Origin: Burkholderiales bacterium Ga0077544
Lineage (GTDB): Bacteria > Pseudomonadota > Gammaproteobacteria > Burkholderiales > Burkholderiaceae_D
Direction: 5' to 3'
Assembly: GCA_001464355.1 (NCBI GenBank)
Contig: LNEU01000019.1
Location: forward strand, 24,138-88,137
DNA length: 64,000 nt
How positions within the stretch are numbered: position 1 is the stretch's first letter; the number at the start of each line of letters is the position of its first letter. The notes beneath the pieces were generated by a model. It searched no databases and was not told the DNA's origin. It saw only the letters and a program-made list of their open reading frames with translations. Both the position numbers and the translations under genes were made by a program. Shown one piece after another: positions 34,422-43,234 of this stretch.

Positions 34422-35933
34422 ATGGACGAACTTAATTCACTCATGCAGGGCTTCGGCCACGTACTCAGTTGGCAAAATACCGGCCTGATGCTGCTCGGGA
34501 TTCTTCTCGGTATCGTGGTCGGTGTGTTGCCTGGTCTCGGTGGACCGAATGGCGTTGCGATTCTGCTGCCGTTGACGTTTTCAATGAACCCGACCTCGGC
34601 AATTATTCTGTTGTCGTGTATTTATTGGGGCGCATTGTTCGGTGGTGCGATCACTTCGATCTTGTTTAATATTCCTGGAGAGGCGTGGTCGGTTGCGACA
34701 ACTTTCGACGGCTACCCGATGGCGCAACAGGGGCGAGCGGGGCAGGCGCTCACCAGTGCATTTACCGGTTCGTGTATAGGTGCGCTGTTTGGCGTTGTGA
34801 TCATTACCTTCCTCGCACCATTGGTTGCAAAGTTTGCATTGCGCTTCGGGCCTCCAGAATTTTTCGCTGTCTACTTCCTGACCTTTTGCAGCTTCATCGG
34901 TATGGGCAAGGAGCCGAAAGCGAAGATCATCATCTCGATGTGCGCCGGCTTTTTGCTGGCAGCGGTTGGCATGGATACGATTTCCGGCCAGTTGCGTATG
35001 ACGTTCGACTTCCCTGAACTGCTGCGTGGCTTCGATTTCCTGGTTGCGGTGATTGGTTTGTTCGGCGTCAGCGAAATCTTGCTCACGATGGAAGAAGGTC
35101 TGGCTTTCAAAGGCAAGAAAGCAGCGATCGATCTGAAAGTTGTTTTCAAAACCTGGGCTTCATTGCCGAAGTACTGGATGACCCTGCTGCGCTCATCCAT
35201 TATCGGATGCTGGCTCGGCATTACGCCCGGTGGCGCTGTGGCCGCTTCATTCATGGGATATGGCATGGCGAAGAAGTTTTCGCGCACGCCGGATGAATTT
35301 GGCAAAGGCGCAATCGAAGGCGTGCTTGCACCAGAGACTGCAGCGCATGCCGCAGGCACCAGTGCATTGCTGCCTATGCTGGCACTTGGTATTCCCGGTT
35401 CTGCTACTGCGGCAGTCTTGCTTGGCGGTTTGATGATCTGGGGCTTGCAACCTGGCCCTATGCTATTCGTCGAACAGAAGGAGTTTGTATGGAGCCTGAT
35501 TGCCAGCATGTACCTCGGTAACATCGCTGGGTTGTTAGTGGTGCTGTCGACAGTGCCATTGTTCGCTGCGATTCTGCGGATTCCATTCTCGATCATCGCA
35601 CCAGCTATCATGGTGATTTGCGCGATCGGCGCATACACCGTGCACAGTGCGATCTTCGATATCTGGCAGATGGTGGTGTTTGGTGTAATCGGCTACATCT
35701 TCAAAAAACTCAGCTATCCATTGGCACCACTGGTGCTTGCCTTGGTACTGGGCGATAGAGCGGAAGATGCCTTCCGTCAAACCATGGTTGGCTCCAAAGG
35801 TGCGCTCGGCGTATTCTGGAGCGGTGGTCTGGTTGGCACCATCATGACGCTGGCGATGATCGCCTTGCTGTGGCCATTGGTAAGCAGTCTGATTGCACGC
35901 TTGCGCACTCGCGAACCGGTGCTGGCTGTCTGA
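34422..35933 (+). CDS. tctA: TctA-family large permease subunit
   Basis: A 503-residue polytopic permease with about 12 hydrophobic segments. Signature GVLPGLGGPNGVAILLPLTF near the N-terminus, and GALFGGAITSILFNIPGEAW. A mirrored second-half signature is GITPGGAVAASFMGYG, and PGSATAAVLLGGLMIWGLQPGP follows. Forms the channel with TctB; TctC delivers the ligand. A strong terminator follows 22 bases after the stop. Confidence 0.94.
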   Translation: MDELNSLMQGFGHVLSWQNTGLMLLGILLGIVVGVLPGLGGPNGVAILLPLTFSMNPTSAIILLSCIYWGALFGGAITSILFNIPGEAWSVATTFDGYPMAQQGRAGQALTSAFTGSCIGALFGVVIITFLAPLVAKFALRFGPPEFFAVYFLTFCSFIGMGKEPKAKIIISMCAGFLLAAVGMDTISGQLRMTFDFPELLRGFDFLVAVIGLFGVSEILLTMEEGLAFKGKKAAIDLKVVFKTWASLPKYWMTLLRSSIIGCWLGITPGGAVAASFMGYGMAKKFSRTPDEFGKGAIEGVLAPETAAHAAGTSALLPMLALGIPGSATAAVLLGGLMIWGLQPGPMLFVEQKEFVWSLIASMYLGNIAGLLVVLSTVPLFAAILRIPFSIIAPAIMVICAIGAYTVHSAIFDIWQMVVFGVIGYIFKKLSYPLAPLVLALVLGDRAEDAFRQTMVGSKGALGVFWSGGLVGTIMTLAMIALLWPLVSSLIARLRTREPVLAV

Positions 35934-35955
35934 TGCAAGAGGTCAAACGAAGCAT

Positions 35956-35989
35956 AAAAAAAGCCTGGAGCGTGCTCCAGGCTTTTTTT
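35956..35989. terminator. Strong bidirectional terminator between tctA and gntR
   Basis: A perfect stem AAAAAAAGCCTGGAG / CTCCAGGCTTTTTTT with loop CGTG. It should terminate tctA on plus and gntR on minus. Confidence 0.9.
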
Positions 35990-36015
35990 ATTGCAATCGC
36001 ACGTTGCCGAATTTT

Positions 36016-36774
36016 TTATTTGACCGACGCCTTTGATTTTGCAGGAGTGGCCGCTGCAACTGCGCTCGCTGTGGCCGATTCGCGTAAATCTGACATGACC
36101 GAATCACGTTTATCCAGCAAATGCTGACGCAGTATATTTGCCAGGCGTTTGCCATCACGAGTTTCCAGCGCCTTGATCATTTCGTCATGTTCGCCAATCG
36201 CGCGATCCCATTTCTCTTCCTTGAAATTGGATTTGAAACGTAATGCCAGCAAACGGCGATTTAATGAAAGATAAATTTGGCGCAACATCGTATTACGTGC
36301 CGCCTCATTGATCTTGTTATGGATTGTTTGATTGCGACTGTAATAGCCGGGCAAATCGTTTTGCGAACGGCACACGATCATCGCATCATGCAGCATCTTG
36401 ATGTCTGCAATTTCTGCTGGCGAGATACGTTCGGCAGCCAGCTCGCCGGACAATGCTTCCAGGCCGCTCATGACTTCAAAGGCTTCCCATATCTCGGTGT
36501 CGCTCATCTTCGATACAAAGGCACCGCGATTCGGCGCAATTTCAATCAAGCCTTCGGATGCAAGAACCTTCATCGCCTCGCGCAAAGGCGTGCGCGAAAT
36601 CCCCAGCCGTTCACACACTTCGCGCTCGTTGAGTTTAGTACCGGGAGCCAACACACCTTCAATGATCAGGTTTTGCAAATGCTCGACAACTACATCGTGC
36701 AAGCGCTGTCGTTCCATGCGCGGAAGGTCGGGGGCGTTGTTCGTCTGTTCGTTGATGTTGAATGTATTTTGCAT
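36016..36774 (-). CDS. GntR-family regulator with FCD domain
   Basis: A 252-residue transcription factor. The N-terminal winged helix has LIIEGVLAPGTKLNEREVCE, then RLGISRTPLREAMKVLASEG (the GntR HTH). The C-terminal all-helical FCD domain carries the metal/ligand pattern (Asp in SDTEIWEAFEVMSGLE; HDAM; NQTIHNKI; GEHDEMI). The C-terminal tail is Ala/Lys-rich. Opposite to the flanking genes and set between transporter and aminotransferase, it is the natural local regulator. A copy of the predicted operator overlaps its own start codon, suggesting autoregulation. The effector is unknown but probably the transported acid or a product. Confidence 0.9.
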   Translation of the reverse strand: MQNTFNINEQTNNAPDLPRMERQRLHDVVVEHLQNLIIEGVLAPGTKLNEREVCERLGISRTPLREAMKVLASEGLIEIAPNRGAFVSKMSDTEIWEAFEVMSGLEALSGELAAERISPAEIADIKMLHDAMIVCRSQNDLPGYYSRNQTIHNKINEAARNTMLRQIYLSLNRRLLALRFKSNFKEEKWDRAIGEHDEMIKALETRDGKRLANILRQHLLDKRDSVMSDLRESATASAVAAATPAKSKASVK

Positions 36775-36781
36775 ACTAATT
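36766..36781 (-). promoter_or_regulatory. Operator-like site over the gntR start codon
   Basis: Read on the minus strand: AATTAG-TATG-CAAAAT, 13 of 16 identical to the site at 37025-37040 and containing the gntR ATG. Weakest of three copies. Confidence 0.4.
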
Positions 36782-37024
36782 CCGAGAGGTAATGCCTTAT
36801 TTTAATCGAATTGTGCCTTCCTGACTGCGTTAGCAGAAGCCTGGCTCATATGGAATACAACAACTAAACCCCGGTCTGAAGCGAAGTTTATCTGGGGATT
36901 CTTTATTGGGGCCGAAGAAGATGCGTATGCATCACAAGACTTCAGTTACTACTCGGATGCCAAATTCAAAATGTCACACAAAACTCCCAATTCGCTTTAC
37001 TAATCAAATTCCACTTGCTATAGT

Positions 37025-37040
37025 ATTTTGTATGCAATAT
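37025..37040 (+). promoter_or_regulatory. Operator-like palindrome before the aminotransferase gene
   Basis: ATTTTG-TATG-CAATAT, sharing TTGTAT-N-CAATAT with the perfect palindrome at 32560-32575. It lies 33 bases before the aminotransferase ATG, where a repressor would block transcription. Confidence 0.5.
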
Positions 37041-37072
37041 CCAATTATTGGAATTCTCTCACGGAGATTTAA

Positions 37073-38290
37073 ATGATCAAACTAGACTTTCATCCAGCCG
37101 GCCGTCACTTTCTACAAATCCCCGGGCCTAGCCCTGTGCCGGATCGCATCCTGCGTGCGATGAGTTATCCGACCATCGACCATCGCGGCCCGGAATTCGC
37201 TGCGCTCGGTTTGAAAGTCTTGTCAGGCATACAGAAAATCTTCAAAACCACGCAACCGGTCATCATCTATCCAGCGTCCGGCACTGGTGCCTGGGAAGCA
37301 GCGCTGGCCAACACCCTCAGTCCGGGCGACACCGTGCTGATGTACGAGACAGGGCACTTCGCAACACTGTGGAAAAAAATGGCAGAAGCACTCGGCCTTA
37401 AGCCTGAGTTCATTGGGCTGCCTGGTATAGAAGGTTGGCGTCGCGGCGTTCAAGCCGATGCCATCGAAGCGCGTCTGCGTGCCGATACAGCTCATGTCAT
37501 CAAAGCGGTGTGCGTCGTACATAACGAAACCTCGACTGGCGTTACTTCCAATATCGCCGCTGTGCGCAAAGCTATCGATGCAGCCGGTCACCCGGCATTG
37601 CTGCTGGTGGACACAATTTCCGGTTTGGCATCTGCTGAATATCGTCATGATGAATGGGGCGTCGACGTCACCGTATCGGGTTCACAAAAAGGCTTGATGC
37701 TGCCACCTGGCATCAGCTTCAATGCAGTTTCCACAAAGGCCATCGCCGCCAGCAAGACAGCCAAACTGCCGCGCGCATTCTGGGCGTGGGACGAAATCAT
37801 CGAGATGAACAAAACCGGTTACTGGCCATACACGCCGAATACCAATCTGCTCTATGGCTTGTCCGAGGCACTAGACATGATTCTGGATGAAGGTCTGGAC
37901 AATACATTCGCGCGTCATCAACGTCTGGCTGCTGCATGCCGTATCGCGGTCAAGGCATGGGGACTGGAAGTGCAATGCGCAGATCCCGACGTTTTCTCAC
38001 CGGTACTGACAGGCGTCATGACGCCGGAAGGCATAGATGCCGATGTCGTGCGCAAAACAATCTACGAGCGATTCAATATGTCGCTAGGCACCGGCCTTGG
38101 CAAGATGAAAGGTCGCATGTTCCGCATCGGTCATCTGGGTGAAGCGAACGACTTGACCTTGATGGCGACTCTGGCTGGCGTCGAGATGGGTCTGAAGCTT
38201 TCCGGCATTACGATCAAGGCTAGCGGCGTCACTGCAGCGATGGATTATTTGTCGAATCAAAAAATCCCTGCATTGAAAATCGCTGCCTGA
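37073..38290 (+). CDS. Glyoxylate-type aminotransferase (serine/alanine/aspartate-glyoxylate family)
   Basis: A class V PLP aminotransferase of 405 residues. It begins with the family hallmark HFLQIPGPSPVPDRILRAM, and YPASGTGAWEAALANTL follows. The PLP lysine is in VSGSQKGLMLPPG, and LGEANDLTLMATLAGVEMGL closes the fold. Known members move an amino group from serine, alanine or aspartate to glyoxylate; BhcA of the beta-hydroxyaspartate cycle (aspartate-glyoxylate) belongs here. The neighbouring DSD1-type aldolase and glycolate-oxidase-like dehydrogenase support glyoxylate as acceptor; the donor is not determined. GGAG lies before the ATG. Confidence 0.88.
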   Translation: MIKLDFHPAGRHFLQIPGPSPVPDRILRAMSYPTIDHRGPEFAALGLKVLSGIQKIFKTTQPVIIYPASGTGAWEAALANTLSPGDTVLMYETGHFATLWKKMAEALGLKPEFIGLPGIEGWRRGVQADAIEARLRADTAHVIKAVCVVHNETSTGVTSNIAAVRKAIDAAGHPALLLVDTISGLASAEYRHDEWGVDVTVSGSQKGLMLPPGISFNAVSTKAIAASKTAKLPRAFWAWDEIIEMNKTGYWPYTPNTNLLYGLSEALDMILDEGLDNTFARHQRLAAACRIAVKAWGLEVQCADPDVFSPVLTGVMTPEGIDADVVRKTIYERFNMSLGTGLGKMKGRMFRIGHLGEANDLTLMATLAGVEMGLKLSGITIKASGVTAAMDYLSNQKIPALKIAA

Positions 38291-38305
38291 TAGCAAGTAC
38301 TGAAA

Positions 38306-38349
38306 CGCGTTGCCGGCACGGCTTGAATATTCGGCAGCCCGGCAACGCG
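38306..38349. repeat. Perfect 11-bp inverted repeat between aminotransferase and dehydrogenase genes
   Basis: CGCGTTGCCGG (38306-38316) and CCGGCAACGCG (38339-38349) with a 22-base loop and no T run. It lies 15 bases after the aminotransferase stop. It may stabilise the upstream mRNA end or tune expression of the downstream gene. Confidence 0.6.
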
Positions 38350-38413
38350 ATGCATCTGTATTCAGCATCCGTATTCAATGCGTTGCGCCCGCTTCCACAA
38401 GGAAAATATAGAC

Positions 38414-41400
38414 ATGCCCGTCCAGCCACTCCATTTCGTTCCGGTTAATCCGCTCGGCTTGTCTTCATCCAGCCCATTGGCCAGATTGCTGCACAAGGAA
38501 TTGCGCGGCGATGTGCTGTTCAGCCAGGCTGACCGGGGTCGTTACGCAACGGATGCATCAATCTATCAAATCATGCCTATCGGCGTCGTGGTGCCGCGCG
38601 ATCAGGATGACTTGTTGACGTGCCTGGATATCGCTCGTTCGGAGAAAGCACCGATACTCGCACGTGGCGGCGGCACCAGCCAGTGCGGGCAAACGGTAGG
38701 TGAAGCGCTGGTCATCGATAACAGCAAATGGCTGAACAAGGTTATAGATTTTGATAAGGAAAAACTGAGCATTACGGTCGAACCCGGCATGGTGCTCGAT
38801 CATCTGAATGCATGGCTAAAGCCGCACGGCTTGTGGTTCCCTGTCGATGTATCGACCGCTGCACAATGCACGATAGGTGGCATGACAGGTAACAATTCCT
38901 GCGGATCGCGTTCCATCGAATACGGCAATATGGTGCACAACGTTCTTGGTATCGATGCGGTACTTGCTGACGGTACGCACGCCCGTTTCGAAACCTTGGA
39001 AAACATGGCGCAGAACGCGCGCGTGCAACAGATCGTGCAAGGTTTGCAGTACATCGCCACGCGCGAACGTGAAGAAATCATCGAACGCGTACCCAAGGTG
39101 TTGCGCCGCGTCGCCGGCTATAACATTGATTTATTCGATTGCCAGAATCCGCTTGCCTATACTGATGATGGCAGTGCCAATCTCGCACACATACTGGTCG
39201 GGTCGGAAGGCACGCTTGCGTACAGCCGCCAGATCACGCTGAAGCTGGCACCGCTACCTGCGGCTAAAGTTCTAGGCGTCATCAACTTCCCGACTTTCTA
39301 TCAGGCGATGGACATGACGCAATACATCGTCAAGCTCAAGCCTACAGCGGTCGAGCTGGTTGATCGCACGATGATCGATCTGTCGCTCAGCAATCCTGCA
39401 TTCAGACCTGTCATCGAAAAAGCGTTGGTCGGTCAACCGCAGGCAATTCTACTGGTTGAATTTGCTGGTGACAGTAAAGCGGAGTTGGTTGAAAGACTGT
39501 CGGCATTATCTGATTTGATGAGCGATCTCGGCTTGCCGGGATCCGTCACGAATATGGTCGATGCCAACGAGCAGAAAGCATTGTGGGATGTACGCAAGGC
39601 CGGGCTCAACATCATGATGAGCATGAAGGGCGATGGCAAACCGGTTTCCTTCATTGAAGATTGCGCAGTACCGCTGGTACATCTGGCGGAATATACCGAG
39701 CGCCTGACAGAGGTCTTTCACAAATATCAAACCGAAGGTACCTGGTACGCACACGCTAGTGTCGGTACCTTGCACGTGCGGCCGATACTCGATATGCGGC
39801 GCAACGGTGCGGCCGACATGCGGGCGATTGCAGAAGAAGCATCAGCATTGGTGCGCGAATATAAGGGTGCGTATTCCGGCGAACACGGCGACGGCTTGTG
39901 TCGTGGCGAATGGGTGGCATGGCAATATGGACCGAAACTGAATCAAGCCTTCAGTGAAATCAAGAATCTGTTCGATCCGGATAATCGCTACAACCCCGAC
40001 AAGATCGTGCGTCCACCGAAGATGGACGACAAGAGCAATTTCCGTTTCGCTCCTGGTTATCGCGAACTGCCTATAGAAACCAAAATGGATTGGTCAGCGT
40101 GGAACGTCACGCGCGATCCAGCTAGTGGCTTGGAAACAGCACCTGGTACTGGCGACGATCGCACTGGCGGTCTCGCCAAAGCAGTGGAGATGTGCAACAA
40201 CAACGGTCATTGCCGCAAGTTCGATGCTGGCACGATGTGCCCGAGTTATCGCATCACCAAGGATGAGCGCCACGTTACACGCGGCCGCGCGAATACCTTG
40301 CGGCTGGCAATTTCCGGACAACTAGGCGACAACGGTTTGGCCAGTGCGGAAGTGAAAGAAGTACTGGACCTGTGCGTCTCATGCAAAGGCTGCAAACGCG
40401 ATTGTCCGACCGGCGTCGACATGGCGAAAGTAAAAATAGAAGCACGCGCCGCATGGGCTGATAGACACGGCAGCACCTTGCGCGATCGCATGGTTGCCTT
40501 CATGCCGCGTTATGCACCATACGCCAGCCTTATCGGCGGCTTGCTCGCAGCCGGCGAACGACTGCCATGGGTAGCTGGCTGGGTGAAAAAATTCGTTGGA
40601 CTGGCACCGCAACGCGCTTTCCCAAAATTCAAACGTTCTTTCCTGTCGCAACAAACTGAGCGTCCAAGTACAGGCAGCAAAGAAGTGCTGCTCTTCGTCG
40701 ATACCTTCAACAATTACATGGAGCCGGAGAACGCCACAGCTGCACAAGCAGTGCTGCAAGCCGCTGGCTACACCGTGCACCTGAATATCAAAGCGAATGA
40801 AAGACCGCTCTGTTGCGGCCGTACCTTCTTGTCAGCAGGTCTGGTTGAAGAAGCGAAAAAGGAAGCACGTCGCACGCTCGATACGCTGATGCCTTTCGTC
40901 CATCGTGGCGTCGCGATTGTCGGCCTGGAGCCATCGTGTCTGCTGTCAATGCGTGATGAATTCTTGAGCTACGGCTATGGCGATGAAGCGAAAGAACTCG
41001 CAGCGTCGGCTTTCCTGTTTGAGGAATTTCTGGTCAAGGAACAGGCTGCAGGAAGAATCGATCTCGCGCTACTGGACCTGCAGCCGCTGGCATCGAACAA
41101 GGCCTCGCTGCACGGTCACTGCCACCAAAAAGCATTTGATGCAGTACGTCCAGTGCAAGCTGTTTTGAAATGGATTCCTTCACTCGATGTAGCGCTGATC
41201 GAATCCTCATGTTGTGGCATGGCCGGTAGTTTTGGCTATGAAGCCGAGCACTATGAGGCGTCGCAAGCAATGGGCGAGTTGTCGCTTTTTCCTGCGATAC
41301 GTGAAGCGGAAGCTGGAACTATCTTTGTTGCGGATGGCACCAGTTGCCGACATCAGATTGTTGATGGCACGCAGAAAAATGCCTTGCATGTAGCACGTGT

Positions 41401-41428
41401 GCTGTCGATGTCATTAAGCAACAGATAG
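38414..41428 (+). CDS. FAD-linked oxidase / 4Fe-4S dehydrogenase fusion (GlcD-GlcF-like)
   Basis: A 1004-residue two-part enzyme. ATG 38414 is chosen; the longer frame to 38378 lacks a site. The N-terminal PCMH-type FAD domain (about residues 50-270) has PILARGGGTSQCGQ and GGMTGNNSCGSRSIEYG. An FAD-oxidase C domain follows, with GEHGDGLCRGEW near its end. The iron-sulfur part has a first cysteine group ending in TMCPSYR and CVSCKGCKRDCP. Two CCG-type cysteine-rich domains follow (RPLCCGRTF; HGHCHQKAFD...ESSCCGMAGSFG). Such fusions oxidise D-2-hydroxy acids (lactate, glycolate, 2-hydroxyglutarate) and pass electrons to quinones or carriers. Here oxidation of a hydroxy acid to glyoxylate would suit the neighbours, but the substrate is inferred only from context. 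Confidence 0.88.
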   Translation: MPVQPLHFVPVNPLGLSSSSPLARLLHKELRGDVLFSQADRGRYATDASIYQIMPIGVVVPRDQDDLLTCLDIARSEKAPILARGGGTSQCGQTVGEALVIDNSKWLNKVIDFDKEKLSITVEPGMVLDHLNAWLKPHGLWFPVDVSTAAQCTIGGMTGNNSCGSRSIEYGNMVHNVLGIDAVLADGTHARFETLENMAQNARVQQIVQGLQYIATREREEIIERVPKVLRRVAGYNIDLFDCQNPLAYTDDGSANLAHILVGSEGTLAYSRQITLKLAPLPAAKVLGVINFPTFYQAMDMTQYIVKLKPTAVELVDRTMIDLSLSNPAFRPVIEKALVGQPQAILLVEFAGDSKAELVERLSALSDLMSDLGLPGSVTNMVDANEQKALWDVRKAGLNIMMSMKGDGKPVSFIEDCAVPLVHLAEYTERLTEVFHKYQTEGTWYAHASVGTLHVRPILDMRRNGAADMRAIAEEASALVREYKGAYSGEHGDGLCRGEWVAWQYGPKLNQAFSEIKNLFDPDNRYNPDKIVRPPKMDDKSNFRFAPGYRELPIETKMDWSAWNVTRDPASGLETAPGTGDDRTGGLAKAVEMCNNNGHCRKFDAGTMCPSYRITKDERHVTRGRANTLRLAISGQLGDNGLASAEVKEVLDLCVSCKGCKRDCPTGVDMAKVKIEARAAWADRHGSTLRDRMVAFMPRYAPYASLIGGLLAAGERLPWVAGWVKKFVGLAPQRAFPKFKRSFLSQQTERPSTGSKEVLLFVDTFNNYMEPENATAAQAVLQAAGYTVHLNIKANERPLCCGRTFLSAGLVEEAKKEARRTLDTLMPFVHRGVAIVGLEPSCLLSMRDEFLSYGYGDEAKELAASAFLFEEFLVKEQAAGRIDLALLDLQPLASNKASLHGHCHQKAFDAVRPVQAVLKWIPSLDVALIESSCCGMAGSFGYEAEHYEASQAMGELSLFPAIREAEAGTIFVADGTSCRHQIVDGTQKNALHVARVLSMSLSNR

Positions 41429-41574
41429 AGATGAAGTTTGGATGCATCTGGATCACTGTTGATTTTATCTACACATACTTGTCCGACCAAATTACCAACA
41501 GCAGTCGTCAGTAAAAAAATACATCAACGTGCCATCAGGCGCGCCTATGCATTCATATATTTTGGAAAACCCGA

Positions 41575-41991
41575 TTAATCCGGCCACACAAATATGATGC
41601 GACGATGCGTTCCTTGTTGCACTGAAATTTTCTGGGATTGTGTGATGCCATTCTGGGTGGCTGCTATCTGATAACTCCCTTTTGGTAAATTGGCCAAAAA
41701 GATCGGACCTTCCGAGAGCGCATCAATAAGAATCGTGTCTTTGCGATCTTTCACCTGGATACGAAAATCAGAAGTGTATTGATCTCGTTGCCCTGATTTG
41801 GATTTGACGATAGAAACGATTTCCAGCGCATAGCGAGGTGCCATTGACCTCATCTCGGCAGCCTCGTCCGAGCCGACACCTCCGGATATATAGCTTGCAT
41901 GTTCCGTCTTGTACTCGACCGGAGAGGCAATTGCATACGTCATATGGCTCAGCAGAAGGCCGATAAAAAAAGATGCTGATCGCTTGCCCAT
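41575..41991 (-). CDS. Secreted carboxypeptidase-regulatory-like protein, unknown role
   Basis: A 138-residue product with a signal peptide (SASFFIGLLLSHMTYAIA-S). After it comes SGGVGSDEAAEMRSMAPRY, then a beta-sandwich-like segment (GPIFLANLPKGSYQIAATQN) resembling transthyretin/carboxypeptidase-regulatory folds. No cysteines in the mature part. Probably periplasmic. No partner gene is obvious; it stands apart from the dehydrogenase gene on the other strand. Proteins of this layout occur in many Burkholderiales, but I know of no function. Confidence 0.6.
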   Translation of the reverse strand: MGKRSASFFIGLLLSHMTYAIASPVEYKTEHASYISGGVGSDEAAEMRSMAPRYALEIVSIVKSKSGQRDQYTSDFRIQVKDRKDTILIDALSEGPIFLANLPKGSYQIAATQNGITQSQKISVQQGTHRRIIFVWPD

Positions 41992-42123
41992 ACTATCCTC
42001 CTCGGAATGCGCTACGGTAAATGACCCTGTCTGTAACGCCGGTCAAATATTTCGCCTGTGCTGATTGAACGGCATCGCGTCACAAGGGGCCATATTTCCA
42101 TATGGTCCGCTTACGGTTTGGGG

Positions 42124-42546
42124 CTAGCCTCTATTCGTACTGACTTTTCGAATGGCGTTCCTCAGGGTTTCAATTGATTCCCGAAATGATTTTTCTACAG
42201 CGCGCCAGGCATTGCTGCCTTCGTCCTTCAATGTTTGCCATTTCGCTTCAAGACTTTGCTGCTGTTGCTGGAACTCTTGAATTTCTGATTCTATCTTCGC
42301 TTTTGCTGCCTCGGATGCGCTTGCTGCTTTTGCTTTCAAGGTGTCCAGCTCTTGTTGCAAGCGATCGAGCTCTTCTCTGGTGATTTTCAAAAATTCATTT
42401 TTTTGTTCACGATCTTTTTCCGCCGTGTTTGTCGATGCAGATTGCTCATCCATCGGCTTTGTCTTTGGCAAATTCATTTCGTTTCGATCGCAGCCGGCTA
42501 TCAATAAAAAACAGAATGCCAACAAGGAATACAGTATGTTTTTCAT
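42124..42546 (-). CDS. Small coiled-coil lipoprotein
   Basis: A 140-residue product. ATG 42546 follows GAAGGA; a TTG six bases earlier is rejected. The lipobox LLIAGC gives a lipidated cysteine at about residue 18. The mature chain is almost entirely heptad-rich helix (EELDRLQQELDTLKAKAASA...EIQEFQQQQQSLEAKW), then a short basic tail. Aspartate after the Cys (C-D-R) would favour retention in the inner membrane by the +2 rule known from enterobacteria; whether that rule holds here is unknown. It lies 103 bases downstream of hsp20 on the same strand and may share its low-oxygen promoter. Confidence 0.7.
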   Translation of the reverse strand: MKNILYSLLAFCFLLIAGCDRNEMNLPKTKPMDEQSASTNTAEKDREQKNEFLKITREELDRLQQELDTLKAKAASASEAAKAKIESEIQEFQQQQQSLEAKWQTLKDEGSNAWRAVEKSFRESIETLRNAIRKVSTNRG

Positions 42547-42649
42547 GCTCAATCCTTCGTTTAATCATGATTGCTAAACTGCGATTCAGGAAAAGCAGCA
42601 GTTTGTCGTACCACGCCAGCACGATAACTGTGGCACGACGCGCGGACGA

Positions 42650-43099
42650 TTAATTGATCGTCAGTTGCTTGCTTCCATTGCGTGTTTTTTTGGGAAGCGT
42701 CAATTCGACCACGCCATCCTGATACTTTGCAGTCGCGTTTGAGGCATCAATATCATGTCCAAGCGAAAAGCTGCGATACAAGCGTCCGGAAAAGCGCTCG
42801 CTGCGGACTACCGTTTCACCTTCTTTTTGTTCTTTGACTTGTGTAGTTTGTGCCGAAATAGAAACCTGATTGCCGTCAATATCAATTTTTATATCTTCTT
42901 TTTTCATGCCTGGAACATTGGCCTTCACTGTGTAGGCTTGCTCTGTTTCCGATACATCCATTTTCATTTCCTGACTGCCCTCGAATGCCTGCAGGGCCGG
43001 TGCCAAACCAAATTCCCGGACCATATCTTCGAATCCCGTAAAGGGTTCGAAGCGGGCGATATTGCTAAATGGATTAAACCGCGTCAAATTCGTAGCCAT
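42650..43099 (-). CDS. Small heat-shock protein, Hsp20 family
   Basis: ATP-independent holdase of 149 residues. ATG 43099 (MATNLTRFNPF) is chosen over a start four codons earlier. The alpha-crystallin domain (about residues 45-140) holds MDVSETEQAYTVKANVPGMK at its start, then KKEDIKIDIDGNQVSISAQ, RSFSLG and GVVELTLPK. The C-terminal IxI/V-type tail is not clear (QLTIN end). An FNR-like box lies 128 bases upstream with matching -10, which would place it in the low-oxygen regulon rather than a heat-only one. A sigma-32 type promoter is not evident by eye. Confidence 0.92.
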   Translation of the reverse strand: MATNLTRFNPFSNIARFEPFTGFEDMVREFGLAPALQAFEGSQEMKMDVSETEQAYTVKANVPGMKKEDIKIDIDGNQVSISAQTTQVKEQKEGETVVRSERFSGRLYRSFSLGHDIDASNATAKYQDGVVELTLPKKTRNGSKQLTIN

Positions 43100-43193
43100 G
43101 ATTGAACTCACTTTCTATCAGTAGTTTTTAATTGATTTGATATGTGCAAATAATTTTTCCTGCGCTACCGTCGAGGGTGCGATCAGAAAATTA

Positions 43194-43234
43194 AGAATAG
43201 ATGAGTGGGCAAGTGTTTATGTGATCCATATCAA
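43194..43234 (-). promoter_or_regulatory. FNR-like box and -10 of the hsp20 promoter
   Basis: The box GTGAT-CCAT-ATCAA (43221-43234) is one mismatch from TTGAT-N4-ATCAA. On the minus strand TATTCT (43194-43199) is centred 31 bases downstream, the same geometry as at phaB, phaC and uspA. Confidence 0.6.
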
